Of a stretch of DNA of 64,000 bases, positions 1 to 10,879 are shown in pieces. How positions within the stretch are numbered: the stretch's first letter is position 1; each line of letters starts with the position of its first letter. This DNA is from Aedes albopictus (taxonomy: Eukaryota > Arthropoda > Insecta > Diptera > Culicidae): NCBI RefSeq assembly GCF_035046485.1, contig NC_085137.1, forward strand, positions 46,617,155 to 46,681,154, written 5' to 3'. The position numbers were made by a program, and so were the translations under genes. Under the pieces are notes generated by a model. The model saw only the letters and a program-made list of their open reading frames with translations, made no database searches and was not told the origin of the DNA.

Positions 1-600
1 TGGAGGAATCACCGAGGGAACTTCTGGAATAATCCCAGAAAGAATGTCTTGCATAAACCCACCAATAATTCTTTAAGAAATTTCTGGAGAAGTTCATAGA
101 ATTCTGGAAGGTATCATAGTAGGAATTTCTAGAGAAATCCAAGTAGGATTTTGCTGCAGGAATCACTACAGGAGTTATTGGAGAAACCCTATCAGGAATA
201 CCAGAGAAATCCTAAGAGAAATTCCTGGAGGTATACCTACAATTATCGGTAAAAGTATTCTGGAGGACTCCACTGATAGAGTTCCTGATGGGATCGCAGA
301 AGATTGCCAGGATGAATTCCAGCATAAATGCTAGAAGAAAACTCTACAGCAATCCCTAGTAAAATTCCAGAAGATGCCACCGTTAGAATTTCTGAAGGAA
401 TTCTAGTAGAAATCGCTGGAAACCCCACAGCAACAGTTGTTCAAATTTCCAAATGAAGGCCAATAGGAGCTCCTAGAGGAATTAAATGAGGAATTTCTCG
501 AGGAATCCCTGGATAAAATCTCCGGAGGAATTGCTGGAAAAATCACCGGATCCTAATGGAAATTTCTGAAGGAATCCCAATTGAAGGAAAAAAGATGGAT
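1..600. repeat. Degenerate GGAATTCCTGGAGGAA-type array
   Basis: The whole stretch is built from imperfect short units such as GGAATTTCTGGAG, GGAATCCCT and AGAAATTCCTGGAGG, with no exact period. The same vocabulary returns at 2.2, 24-28, 32.4, 35.3, 46.7, 60.5 and 63.2 kb. Short open frames here only reflect the low stop content of the repeat and are not genes. Confidence 0.85.
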
Positions 601-2199
601 AGAATCGTAAGCAAGCGACGGGAACAATAATATGAAAGTTTAATTAAACATAGGTACATTTGAAGAACACAACTTCAACGATGACCTTCTTGCTCAACGC
701 CCTGATCTCAATTGAAGTTCGCATACCTTCTTAAGGTAATATATGACCAAGCCAGCTTTCAAGTCAATTTTCAAGAGCACTAATTTGAAAGCCGAACAAT
801 TGATCGATCACAAGCGGGCAACCAATCGATTAACTTTTCAGCACAATCTGACATTCGGTTGTTCAGATTTGTGCTCTTACAATTTGAGCCGTGGCTTCGT
901 CATACCTTCACTTTAAATATCTTTAGTTTATTTTCCCATAGAATCTTCAAATAGACAATTGTCAGATTGTTTCTTCCTGATTTTTTTTCTTTTTCTTATA
1001 ACCCTTATAACCCTCCCTGACTTCGTCACCGGCAGATAAGTATTACGTAATTGGTCTCGTGAGCAGCAGGGCACGGCCGGCCGGCCAATTGGCTTGCGCG
1101 CGCCACTTGCTATATTGATCACGGTCGGTGCACTAACTGCCGAGCAGCGGGGTTGAACGCTACATGCTTTAACTCACCTGTTGGTACCACTGCACTACTA
1201 CTGCCTCGACCACCACCCTCACCCCCACCAGAGGGCTCAGTCAGTCACCCGGTCGTCGGTGGAGAAGGAGGGTCCTCGATTCGTCAACTCGAGCGTTAAA
1301 CGCTCTGCGCCCCGTGGTTGTTGTCGTTGTCGTTGTCGCTGGGGCAAACTTCAACGCACCTTATCGCAAATGTGGATCAACCCAGGTCCAGGCGCAAAGG
1401 CGATTACTTATTTATTTATGTGTAAAGAGATAGGCGAGTTACGAAGGAACGAACGAACTACATACTCCGTATCACGCTGCCGACGTGAAGTCTCCTTGGT
1501 TGACCACAGTCTCAGTCGCAGTCGCAGTCGGTGATTTTTATTGGCGGGTCATTAGAGCGAATGGCAACGACTCTCGAGCGCAGGTCGAAGTGCGAATGGG
1601 ATGGCAGGCGATTCTAATTTATGTCCCGCGTATGTTCATTTGGCAATTTATTAAGTTTAAACTTTTACAATAAATTTTACCTCTGGCACGCGGTTGGAGG
1701 TGCCACACAACAGCCGCCGCAACCTCTCGCCATAGGGGGGCTCCTGGAGAGGGCGCTGAATAGCCGGCTGACTGCCTGACCGAAAATCGATTCCACCGTC
1801 CGTCGTTGACCGTCATTGACAATAACAATAAAATATGGTATATCGATTTTTACCCAGCGGACTTTGTTGTATGACTTCATATAAAGAAACATATCCCTCT
1901 TCTTGACGATGCTGTTCATTTTGGGAAGCTCGGAGGCAATGAGGCTCACGCGCTTGCACCCCGATATGAAGACGTGACGGTTTTTAATGGCTTTTTTGCA
2001 CATTGTGTAAGAAGGCGGCTCCAAATGTTTTCGAATGTTGTGAATGAATGTGGACGCTTGGGGGTCGATTACGATCAGCGTGTGTCTCAATAAATTATTC
2101 GACTCTTTATTGATGACTGATCAATTTGAATAGGTAGTCTGGTAAAGATCTGTAAACGTTGATGATGAGGGTTGATCACTTGAAAAAGCGGTGGAATTG
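601..2199. other. No recognisable gene; GC-rich island and one unplaced minus frame
   Basis: I see no known domain here. The part from about 1060 to 1530 is richer in G+C than its surroundings and carries proline/histidine-type runs in one frame, but no conserved motif. A 137-codon minus-strand frame (2090 to 1677) starts at ATG and has some ordinary-looking composition, yet I recognise nothing in it and its last third is low complexity. I treat it as a possible decayed coding fragment only. Confidence 0.4.
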
Positions 2200-2850
2200 A
2201 TTTCCCTGGAAATTCATTTAGGAAAACCTCCAGCAATTACGTTGGAAAGTCCTCCAGAAATTACCTTAGTCCTCAAATGCTCAAATTAGAAAGCCTTCCA
2301 AGGGTTCTTCGAGAAAGTCCTCCAGCGATTTTTTAGAAAGCCAAGCAGTCCAAGAATTCCTTTGAAAAGTCTTACAAGGATTCCTTTAGGTATATTGGAA
2401 GTCCTCCAGGAATTCCCCTGGGAAGTCCTCCAGGGATTCCCCTGGGAAGTCCTCCAGGGATTCCCCTGGGAAGTCCTCCAGGGATTCCCCTGGGAAGTCC
2501 TCCAGGGATTCCCCTGGGAAGTCCTCCAGGGATTCCCCTGGGAAGTCCTCCAGGAATTCCCCTGGGAAGTCCACCAGGGAATCCCCTGGGAAGTCCTCCA
2601 GGGATTCTTCTGGGAAGTCCTCCAGGGATTCCCCTGGGAAGTCCTTCTAAGAAGTTCTTTAGTTATTCTTCGAAGTCCTTCAATAATTCCTGAAGGAAGT
2701 CCTTCAGGGATTCCTATGCTTGAGCCTCTCAGAATTTGTTCAGGAATTTCACCAGAAATACTTCTAGAAAGTTTTTGGGAACTATTCTTGATAGTCTTGC
2801 ATAGGTTCTCCTACGAACTCCTCTCCTCTAGGAACTTCTAGTAGAATTTC
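2200..2850. repeat. CT-rich degenerate array with homogenised core
   Basis: The outer parts (2200-2397 and 2638-2850) are loose TCCTCCAGGAATTCC-like units. The centre is a near-perfect tandem block, listed separately. The arrangement looks like a local recent amplification inside an old decayed array. Confidence 0.85.
2398..2637. repeat. 24-bp tandem repeat, about ten copies
   Basis: The unit GGATTCCCCTGGGAAG plus TCCTCCAG repeats ten times with few changes. Because 24 is a multiple of three, the block stays open in one plus frame (repeat peptide EVLQGFPW) and one minus frame (repeat peptide EDFPGESL). I consider this a non-coding minisatellite: no splice or start context supports a protein, and both strands are equally open. 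Confidence 0.92.
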
Positions 2851-3454
2851 AGCACGGCACTGAAGACACCTCGAAAATGTGTGCATAAATTGAAAAATAT
2901 TGTTCCAAGCGATATCGCATGTCGCTTTGACATTTACAAAAGCAACATGAGCCACAATCACCAGGATATCGGCAATAATCGAAGTGTCAATCGAACAAAT
3001 CTCCAATCCTTTCCATTGAACTGACTTGCAGCTCAACATCACACCATCAGACCCGTGCCATTTAAACAGAGCAATTCCTTCGTCTCCCCCTCTACTTAGT
3101 GCATCAACGATCAGCATCCTGCTGAGTAGTGATCGAGACCAGGGACGTGTAGCTCGTGTGCGCTTTCAACCAAAAACATGCAAAATCACAGATGGTTGGT
3201 TGGTTGGTTAATTTGGAAATCTCCAACCACGTTTAAAAGATTTTCCTTGCTTGTCAACGTGTCCCGTGTCGGTCGGCGTCGTCAGCCGGTGCCCAACCGA
3301 CGACGTCCGGTCAGTTAGTTCGAGAGGATTATTGTTTCAACGCGGCCTCGGCGTTTTTCGGTTGCCTAAATGGTGAAAAGTGGTCCACTTGCGATAAGGT
3401 TGCACTCGCGCACAAGTCCTCTCGCGTGTTCCATTCGACATGCCTCGTTTGGTA
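2851..3454. other. Unique-looking sequence; possible promoter or first exon near 3.3 kb
   Basis: From about 3240 to 3450 the sequence is G+C-rich and contains a TCAGTT initiator-like hexamer at 3311-3316, followed by an ATG at 3369 whose frame runs into the MITE that starts at 3455. It lies 0.8 kb upstream of the EF-hand exon on the same strand, so a 5' exon is possible. There is no TATA box at the right distance and nothing else confirms it. Confidence 0.25.
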
Positions 3455-3680
3455 GGGTGGCCCAAAAGGGATCAAATCTGAAGCTTACCCTCTGAAAGAG
3501 ATGTTCTGCTGGGCAATACCCACGATGTTCAGAAATTTTGAAACCAAATTTGGTGCAATAGTACCGCCTGTGTTGCATACAAGTGTCTGTAGAGGTTCTA
3601 TTTCAATTACTCAAAATTCTTCAAATTCTTCAAAATCTACGCCGGTATCATTCTCCAGTATACAAAAGTTTGGACCACCC
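3455..3680. mobile_element. 226-bp MITE, TIR GGGTGGCCCAAA, TA duplication
   Basis: The left end GGGTGGCCCAAA mirrors the right end TTTGGACCACCC with one mismatch, and both ends are flanked by TA (3453-3454 and 3681-3682). This is the layout of a Tc1/mariner-type MITE. It encodes nothing recognisable. Confidence 0.8.
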
Positions 3681-4108
3681 TAACCCTCCGTCGCTGCGTT
3701 AACTCAATCGATCCCCACATGCAGCAACAGGGGGCCTGATCTTATGTGCCATTGTATCGGGCGGTTGTAGTGGCAGGAACGGGACTCGGGATTTGCTCGA
3801 TGAAACGCAGCCAAGCGCACTCTTCGCTGACAGCCGGCCGCCGACGACATGGAAAGTGGATGTAATTTATATAGGTAAACATTTAATTTGAATTTTAAAT
3901 CAGGCGACCGGCTGACCGACGATGTTCCCTGTCGATATATCGATTGGGGACGGACGGGAAGGCGACCTTTTCCCCGCTATCATCTCGCGCTTGTTTTGAT
4001 TTAGCGAAGGCTACCTAAATTGGCTATTAACGTTACACGTAAATGTGTCCCCCCGAAGGCTATGTGATTGACGTTTCATTGACCGGTGATTTTGTTTTTC
4101 GATTACAG
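3681..4108. other. Sequence upstream of the EF-hand exon, no feature seen
   Basis: This is probably intron. It has mixed G+C content and ends in a pyrimidine-rich tract with a TTACAG acceptor at 4103-4108. No open frame or repeat end stands out. Confidence 0.4.
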
Positions 4109-4203
4109 GCCTTTCTGCAGAATCTCTTCCGGCTGTTCGACATGGACGGGGAAAATTGTCTAGTGCAGGACAAGTGGATCGAACATCTCAAGGGGCGTTT
4201 GAC
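4109..4203 (+). CDS. Internal exon encoding a degenerate EF-hand, possibly NADPH oxidase 5-like
   Basis: A clean TTACAG acceptor and a GTGAGT donor bound 95 bp that translate in one frame to about 32 residues beginning AFLQNLFRLFDMDGEN. The hydrophobic helix followed by DMDGENCLVQDK has the EF-hand loop pattern: acidic residues sit at loop positions 1, 3 and 5. Position 6 is N instead of G and position 12 is K instead of E, so calcium binding is probably weak or lost. The run FRLFDxDG followed by a W-containing exit helix recalls the N-terminal EF-hands of insect NOX5-type oxidases, which make superoxide in a calcium-controlled way; that assignment is from memory and uncertain. The exon starts in phase 0 and ends with two extra bases. 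Partner exons were not found in the window, as expected where introns are very long. Confidence 0.55.
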
Positions 4204-4751
4204 GTGAGTATTTTGTATAACTTAAGTACCAAATGGTTTGAAATACGACTGTAGTTGTGTAAATCTGCACAGGAACGTCATTTAATACCATAGAGATTCT
4301 GCAGAATTACGTCCCAAAATTTGTTTCAATTGTCGTACATCCGAGTCTTTTTTTTTGTACGGCTCGTCTCTAACTCAGCCAACTTTAACGTTGAACCATT
4401 CGTCATTGAAATCATTGCCATCATCAAGAATTTAAAAGCAGTTTTCTCGTTCAAAACAAAAGATATTGCGTATTTACTGCATTCCACATGAGAAATGGAA
4501 TACAGTGAATATATTTTCATGGTCATTGTTTTGATTTACAGTGAAAAAACTGCTTTTCGTTTTCCGAAAGATGATGACGGATGCTTGAGCCTTAAAGCTA
4601 TTGACTTGATTGATTGTACACGGATAGTGTTGATCGTGTCTTTCTACCAATTTTCATGTAAATTGGTACAAAATTAACGCAATCTATTATAGCAAAAAGA
4701 CAATCCGTGCAAAAACAAGAGTCTGTAATTCAATCGGCATTACCGGATCCA
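4204..4751. other. Probable intron, no feature seen
   Basis: A+T-rich sequence follows the donor at 4204. Small open frames on both strands have no coding signature. Confidence 0.4.
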
Positions 4752-5126
4752 AGAAAAATAACAATTACCTAGTCTAGTCTAGTCTAGTCTACACATACAC
4801 AGCCATTCATTGAAAGAATCCTGGAAAATGATAGAATCGACTACTTCTATCATTTTTCTTGTCATTATCAATGCTAGCAGCACATCGGAGATGTAGTACA
4901 AGAATTGAAGCGGCCAGGCCTACTGTGCAGCGTCTTGATGTGGACATTGATGCCACAATAAAGCTATAGAACGGGGACATCTCGTACCAACCGCTCAGCA
5001 TAGTAATAGTATAAATGTTAATTAAATTCGTTGGGAGTGACTTTGCTAAGAAGGTTAATGTCACTCCATCGTTGCTCTCCTTCCTGGGATGGGACATAGG
5101 AATTTGAGCCTCATGTCCAAGCTCGA

Positions 5127-5296
5127 AAGCCTAGCCCAGCCAACAAAAAGTCTTATATGATGTTGAATAGGATGCTAAAGTGGAGGCCATATGTGTACCT
5201 GCTTTCATTTGACTGCGTGTAAAGTGTGCGTATATCGCCTCCACTTTTGCATCCTATGCAACATCATATGCGATCGTGTGTTGACTGGGAGGCTTA
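5127..5296. mobile_element. 170-bp MITE, TIR AAGCCT/CCCAGYCAACA
   Basis: The left arm CCCAGCCAACA followed by ATATGATGTTGAATAGGATG is mirrored on the right by CATCCTATGCAACATCATAT then TGACTGGG. The arm GATGCTAAAGTGGAGGCCAT recurs alone near 17920-17945, showing a dispersed family. It sits inside the LINE-like insertion and therefore arrived later. Confidence 0.7.
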
Positions 5297-5518
5297 AGCG
5301 CCATTACTCGCTCTCTGAAACGAGAAAAAGTATGATGACCCACTCCCCAATTATGGTACTGAATGAAATATGCCACATTATAAGAAACAGAAAAGTTATA
5401 CAGCAATCACTACAGAAACGTAGAAAAAAGGTCGAGCAACACACTGTATCTGGGTACAACCAGCGAGGCGTGTCCACCACGTGTTGTCACATATTTTGGT
5501 CCATTATCAATAGCCCTA

Positions 5519-5636
5519 TTCAACGACGGAGGTTGAACTTGCTCGAAGTTGCTGCATCTCGCTCTTACCTATTTGTCATCAAACGGGTAAGAGCGGGATG
5601 CAGCAACTTCGAGCAAGTTCAACCTACGTCATTGAA
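5519..5636. mobile_element. 118-bp hairpin element with 51-bp arms
   Basis: Arms 5519-5569 and 5586-5636 are inverted copies with only a few mismatches, centred on GTTGCTGCATCTCGCTCTTA and its complement, with a 16-base loop. It is most likely a tiny fold-back MITE. The geometry would also suit a miRNA-like precursor, but I have no evidence of transcription. Confidence 0.75.
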
Positions 5637-6189
5637 CATGACTAATATGTTTCACAATTACGTTACTCAAAACAAATCAAAGCAATCAAATCAGAAAGAT
5701 CTCACCGGTTGTAATGATGAATGTCCAAAAGGTGTTGCAACGACCACACGTCAATCCTGACTTCCAGTATTCCATTGGCAACACCATGGCGAGCCGGAAT
5801 TCCGATTCTACTTGGACCTTTGACCTTCCATTGTTTCTTTCGCGTTGTTGCAGCTTCTTCACAAATGGTAATAACTTGCTCCTTAGCACATTCGAATCGA
5901 TATTCATTAACCAATGTATCCTACTGCCAGCCGAAAATACCAACACAAAAGCGAAAAATAATTCGCGCACTGAAGGCACCAGTAAGGTCCTTGCGTCCTC
6001 AGCAGAATAAAATTGAATAGGTATTCAAATCCAGGATATTCAGAGCCTTAACCGAAATGAAATTTCGCTGTGTAAAAGTACAAAATTCACGAGAACGAAA
6101 AAAACCGTGACAGATAAATTTTGATTCACGTCCGCGCGCACTGCCTACTACGATCCGATCCCTAGAAAAATAACAATTACCTAAACATT

Positions 6190-6530
6190 AACTGAATGAT
6201 GTCGTGGATAAGGTCCCAAAAGTTGACATCAAGATCCACATGGGCGACTTCAACGTGAAGGTTGTTTTCTTCGTGGAGGAGCTGGAGAACCGTGCTGCGG
6301 ATATTTCACTTAGTGGCAGCGAAGGAGATCCATGGAGATCTATCAGTAATGTCTCGTCCCACCGGTGAGAATAATTTGAGTGAGTCCAGGGAAAGTTGTG
6401 GATCACAGAAATGGCACCTGGAAGAAGACAGCGGAGCGAAAAAAGCCAAAGGCGTGATTGAGCGAGTAAAAGCACGAGGTGCCAGAGCCGTAGCCGACCA
6501 GCGCTCAAAAAACCTTCGAATAACAAAAAC
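6190..6530 (+). pseudogene. LINE endonuclease fragment (RTE-like), decayed
   Basis: One plus frame reads DVVDKVPKVDIKIHMGDFNVKV. This matches the catalytic GDFNxK block of the APE-type endonuclease of RTE-like non-LTR elements. The downstream sequence drifts through other frames, with basic stretches and stops, so it is a dead fragment of perhaps 110 codons. No reverse transcriptase follows. Confidence 0.55.
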
Positions 6531-7809
6531 GGCAAAAAATCGTACAAATCCAAAAACAAAATTATTATTTTCTACCAACGATTGCATTAAAATTCAATTA
6601 GAGCAGTAAAGTGTATAACAATTTCGCGGTACTTATTATGGCAATTTAAGAACTCGACTGCTGTTAGCTCATCGTAACTGCATTCAATCCAAAGAGGTGT
6701 GAAATCCAGTCAGGCAGCCAATCAACTAACCAACATCAGACGCACGGCTTATTAATTCAAATATAAAAGGTGTTAAATAGTAATAATTGATTTTGAAAAT
6801 GAAAACAAGTCGAAGCAGCATTGACCAAGGCAGAAACTTTATAACTTATGATCGGTCATTATTTTTCTCCACATATAAAGTTGGCCAAATGAGCTGCGGT
6901 TGGTGCCTGATGCGAACCGACAACGACAGGAGCGCCCCGTTATGATGCCTCCGTCGCCGTAGCCAGCCACTTGGCTGGATTGGTATCGTAAAGATGACCG
7001 TTGAATGGACTCTCCGTAAAGTAGCACTTTTGAATTATCATAATCGTCATACATAGTTGTGGTGGGACTGGCTGCCACCGCCATATCTGCATAGTTATGC
7101 GTTCAAGCACCTTATTTTTCTCGTACGGGAAACTGGATTTCTCGCGAGTCTGCCAAAGGTGCGAAATCGACCTCTTGGTCTCTTGGTCGCACGAAGACAG
7201 AGATGAAACACTTCACCCCGCTGAGCATGAACATTGCTGATTTGCTACAAATATGGTATTCTGAATTGAACACCGAAAAGGGATGCCAGGGGCGAACGTA
7301 TGCAAGAAGGTTGGAAGGTAAGGCAGGTGAATCAATTACCGATTCATCAATTCAGACTAATTTTCATCGAAATTTGGACCGCGTGGCTCACGTCACCCGA
7401 TTTGGTGGTGCCTTAAGGGTGTCTCTCCTGGGGTTGGTTTGAGTGCTGGCTGCTGTGCAAATCTGAGTAGTACTAATATCGAATTCATGTGGGTTCGTGA
7501 GGATACGTGCACCATGAGGAGCCGTTTTCTTTGAAGACGAAACAGTAGTAGGTGGAAAAGGGACATTTTGGACCCGAGAAAAATCTGACAGCAATCTGAA
7601 AACTAATTTTGATGTTTTGATATTGCAAGTTATGATAACTGAGGTTGTTGTCGTTTTGGTCGTTTTAACTGTTAAAACATCAAAAATGAGAGCAGAAAAA
7701 TATTCATGTAACAACAAGTTGAAAGCAGTTCCTGCTATCACTGAAAGCAAATTTACAACAGTTTTTGTTATCAGCGCGAAAAAAATGAAAAAAAAATCAG
7801 ATTAATCCA
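6531..7809. other. No recognised gene; one ATG-initiated minus frame at 7084-6839
   Basis: The minus frame of 81 codons starts at ATG (7084) with MAVAASPTTTMYDDYDNSK and has a less repeat-like composition than its neighbours, so it could be a first exon or a decayed gene piece. I find no domain and no strong donor that settles it. A 120-codon minus frame (7750-7388) is threonine-rich and lacks a clear ATG. Nothing else stands out. Confidence 0.25.
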
Positions 7810-8160
7810 CCTAGTGGTGATAGTGCCTTTCTCGTCGAATATATACTCATGATCTTTCCGTCGACGCAATCAATCTTGCCTTAGAGTCAGTGATCAGCCT
7901 CAAATCTCTGTGCTTTGGTAACGGACGAGAAGGAGGAAATGCTCATAACAGCAATCTGGGAAGGTACCACCTACGAATCATGAATCATGAGAATACTTTA
8001 TTTAGAAAATTAAGAATTTTATCAAGGTCATCATCGAATTGGGGCAGTTATTCCGACGTTATGTTCAACGTATGGGTAGAGCTGAAGGTATCAGTCCTTT
8101 CAGTTGACTGCTTGACCACCTTCACTGGAGGCTTATTCATACTAAGATGACAATTACTAG
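7810..8160. repeat. Dispersed repeat related to 12.44 and 13.65 kb
   Basis: Segments such as GTCATCATCGAATT, ATTCCGACGTTATGTTCAACG and AATCTCTGTGCTTTGGTA reappear in diverged form at 12455-12560 and 13685-13790. The blocks precede the minisatellite here and at 12.6 kb, so minisatellite and flank probably travelled together as one element. Confidence 0.6.
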
Positions 8161-8489
8161 CCAGGATTAAACTTTTTTCACAGTTCGCTTTGACAAAGTT
8201 TTATCTGCAAACTTTATGCTATATTTTATTATCATTGGTTGCAAGATTCATGTAAAATTTGTAATGTAGTAATTTGAATTGCCAATGCTATATCACATTC
8301 AAATATCAACCACATTGCAGAGCTCGCCCTCGCATCAAAACTTTGCGCAGTAATTTTAGACGCAAATGCGCAATGCTGATGCGCTTAAATTTTAATTTTT
8401 CCATACAACGTTGACCTATCCTACTGTAAATTTACGTCTCAGGAATCTAAAATGGTGTGATTTGATGAGATCGCTTTAGTTTTTTTTTT
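8161..8489. other. A+T-rich sequence, no feature seen
   Basis: It lies between a dispersed repeat and the minisatellite. No open frame or inverted repeat is obvious. Confidence 0.4.
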
Positions 8490-9580
8490 AGGTTTTTGGT
8501 TCTCTTACATATATCTATCGCTTGCATTGATTGGGTTCACTTTCGTAATTCCGCTGAAGCACCCAACGCTGCTTCTGCAACACCACCGGTAGCCTCTTAT
8601 GTAGTCTGAGTCTGTTTTGTATTGCTTACGAAATGATTCCGGAACACTACCGGTATATTTAAATGTGGTCTGAGTTATAAAAACTGTTAATCAGATTACC
8701 CGGAACTAAGAACACTACCGGTTGTAACTTCTGTGGACTGTGCCTATTTTCTTATTATCCATGCATAGGTTACTGACAAAAAAGCGTTTTGATGTACCGC
8801 AAGCATGGGTTTGATTCACTTTTATATATGTCCACCTTCACATTACCCGGAACCGGTTCCGGAATACTACCGGATCAGATATGGCCTGAGACCATTTTCC
8901 TGTTTACCATTCATCAGGTTTTAGAAATAGCGGTGATTTGATGTGTCGCATGCATGAGATTGGTTCACTTTTGTGTTTGACCACTTCCGACGGGACACCC
9001 GGAACCGGTTCCGCAACACTACCGGTTCAGATATAGTCTGCGACTATTTTCCTATTTACCGTTCATTAGGTTATAGAAAAAGCAGCGATTTGATGTGTCA
9101 CATGCATGGGTTTGGTTCACTTTTATATTTGGCCACTTCTGGCGGGATACCCGGAACGGGTTCCGGAACACTACCAGATCAGATATAGTCTGAGACTATT
9201 TTCTTGTTTACCATTCATCAGGTGACAGAAAAAGCGGTGATTTGATGTGTCGCATGCATGGGTTTTGTTCACATTTGTATTTGGCCACTTCCAGCGGGAC
9301 ACCCGGGAACCGGATCAGGTATGCTACCGGTGAAGATATGGTCTGAGACTATTTTCCTGTCTACCGTTCCACAGGTTATACAAAAAGCTGCGATTTGATG
9401 TGTCGCATGCATGGGTTCGGTTCACTTTTATATTTATTTGGCCTCTTCCGGCGGGACACCCGGAACCGGTTCCGGAACACTACCGATTCAGATATAGTCT
9501 GCGACTATTTTCCTGCTTACTGGTCATCAGATAATCGAAAATCCCGTGGTTTGATGGGTCGCATGCATGGGTTTGTTGCA
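8490..9580. repeat. Minisatellite, about seven copies of a ~150-bp unit
   Basis: The unit contains GCATGCATGGGTTTGGTTCA, a CACTTCCGGCGGGACACCCG block, GGAACCGGTTCCGGAACACT and CTGAGACTATTTTCCTGTTT. The GCATGGGTTTGG landmark falls near 8520, 8805, 8950, 9103, 9255, 9406 and 9561, which gives the period. Copies are 75-90% alike by eye. Frames that cross several units are incidental. Confidence 0.85.
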
Positions 9581-10877
9581 ATTTCAACAACCGATCCGGA
9601 ACAACTTAACTCCGGAACGGCTGGACCGATTCAAACCATTTTCGATAGGAAACAATGGGATAATATTCCGCGTCGATTGAAACCAAAATCGTTGAAATCG
9701 GATGATATTCACTATCCAAAAGTGAGGTGACATTTTTGTACACGTACACACATACAGAGATGGCATTTCACCGTAGCGATTCACTGCAGCGTCAGTTTAT
9801 CGACCACACTGGGGATAGGAACATTTTTCACCACACCAAGAAGCCAGTTTCTCTTGTTTTGGGAGGTGGGTAGACCAAGCGCTAGTGTGTGCTCTTGCTC
9901 GTTCGCCTTGGATCGAGTGTGGCTCACTCTTTCGCGCACATCGCTCTCACGCGCTCTCCCGTGTTTTCACCCAGCAGTCACCGAATCACCACCATGGTGT
10001 CGCCGTGGCGAGAACTCTCCGGTGTTTCACCGCAGCGCGCACTCGGGCGCAAAATCCTCACTGGAGCGCACGCCCGGGTGATTTTTTACACTTTCACCGG
10101 AGAGTATTTTAAAGCGCTCTCGCCGCACTGTTGTGTGGCCTAGTGCTCAGAGAGCTAAGAGATTTATTTCTACCCACCAAGCTTGCGCGCATCCGAATCG
10201 CAGTGGTGGACCCACACATAAGAGACGGGCTCCTGTTGAGATGCACAGCGTGAGTGGTGTATTTTCTATTTCTCTTTTCTACACTGAGGATATGGACATC
10301 TCTGCACACATACACACACACAGACATCATCTCAACTCGTCGAGCTAAGTCAATTGGTATATAAGACTTGGCCCTCCGGGGGTTCTATCAAGACTTCATT
10401 TTTTGGAGTGAACATATAGCCTTTCGGTACACCTTGGTGTACGAGCAAGGCAAAACGTCAAATGAAGAGTTTTTTCGGGTAATATGAAAACCTTAATGTA
10501 AAAACACAGAGAACAGACATCCAAGTCCAGTTCCGAAACTGTGTATGGAATTTAACGGCAATTTGAAATCGACAACACAAGTGGCAATATCGTGGCGCTG
10601 CAATCGGTTAATTTCCCATTTAATTTAATTAACCACTTGAAATGTTTCAATTCATTACTGACTGAAGCAATATGGTGTTTGGCGGCGTTAGTGTTTTTAT
10701 CGTGTATTGGTTTGCAACCTTACTCAAGTGAAGATTCAAATCCTTACACAACTTTCTCAATGAAATTTGTTCTAGCCTGGATGTCTGTTCTCTGTGGTAA
10801 TAAGATGTTTGCACTAGTGGTATATCATTTGATTTATTACACAAGGTTGCCTAGAAGTGTTGAAATAACTTCAAAAC
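9581..10877. other. No gene recognised; G+C-rich block 9850-10250
   Basis: Three overlapping plus frames and a minus frame of 70-85 codons lie in the G+C-rich block, none with a domain or splice evidence. CA repeats occur around 10305-10325. I cannot say whether the block is a regulatory island or an old mobile fragment. Confidence 0.3.
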
Positions 10878-10879
10878 TA

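Larger units (their letters stand above)
4772..6163 (-). mobile_element. LINE-like insertion, (TAGAC)n tail, 20-bp target duplication
   Basis: The same 20-mer AGAAAAATAACAATTACCTA lies at 4752-4771 and 6164-6183, and the intervening 1.39 kb behaves as one insertion. On the minus strand its 3' end is a short (TAGAC) tandem tail against the left duplication, typical of target-primed non-LTR insertion. Coding sense is poor. A minus frame around 5980-5690 (ELFFAFVLVFSAGS onward) and an overlapping frame are broken and have no ATG start, so I cannot name the family. Two small inverted-repeat elements are nested inside, so the original insertion was shorter. Confidence 0.65.

Noticed and set aside
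2398..2637. CRISPR-like regular repeat
   Set aside because: Units are contiguous with no spacers, and the genome is an insect's.
2362..2841. A 159-codon repeat protein (EVLQGFPW)n
   Set aside because: It is a 24-bp minisatellite open on both strands; there is no promoter, splice or domain support.
8973..9730. Cysteine/histidine-containing frames across 8973-9730
   Set aside because: They span minisatellite units and repeat with the unit.
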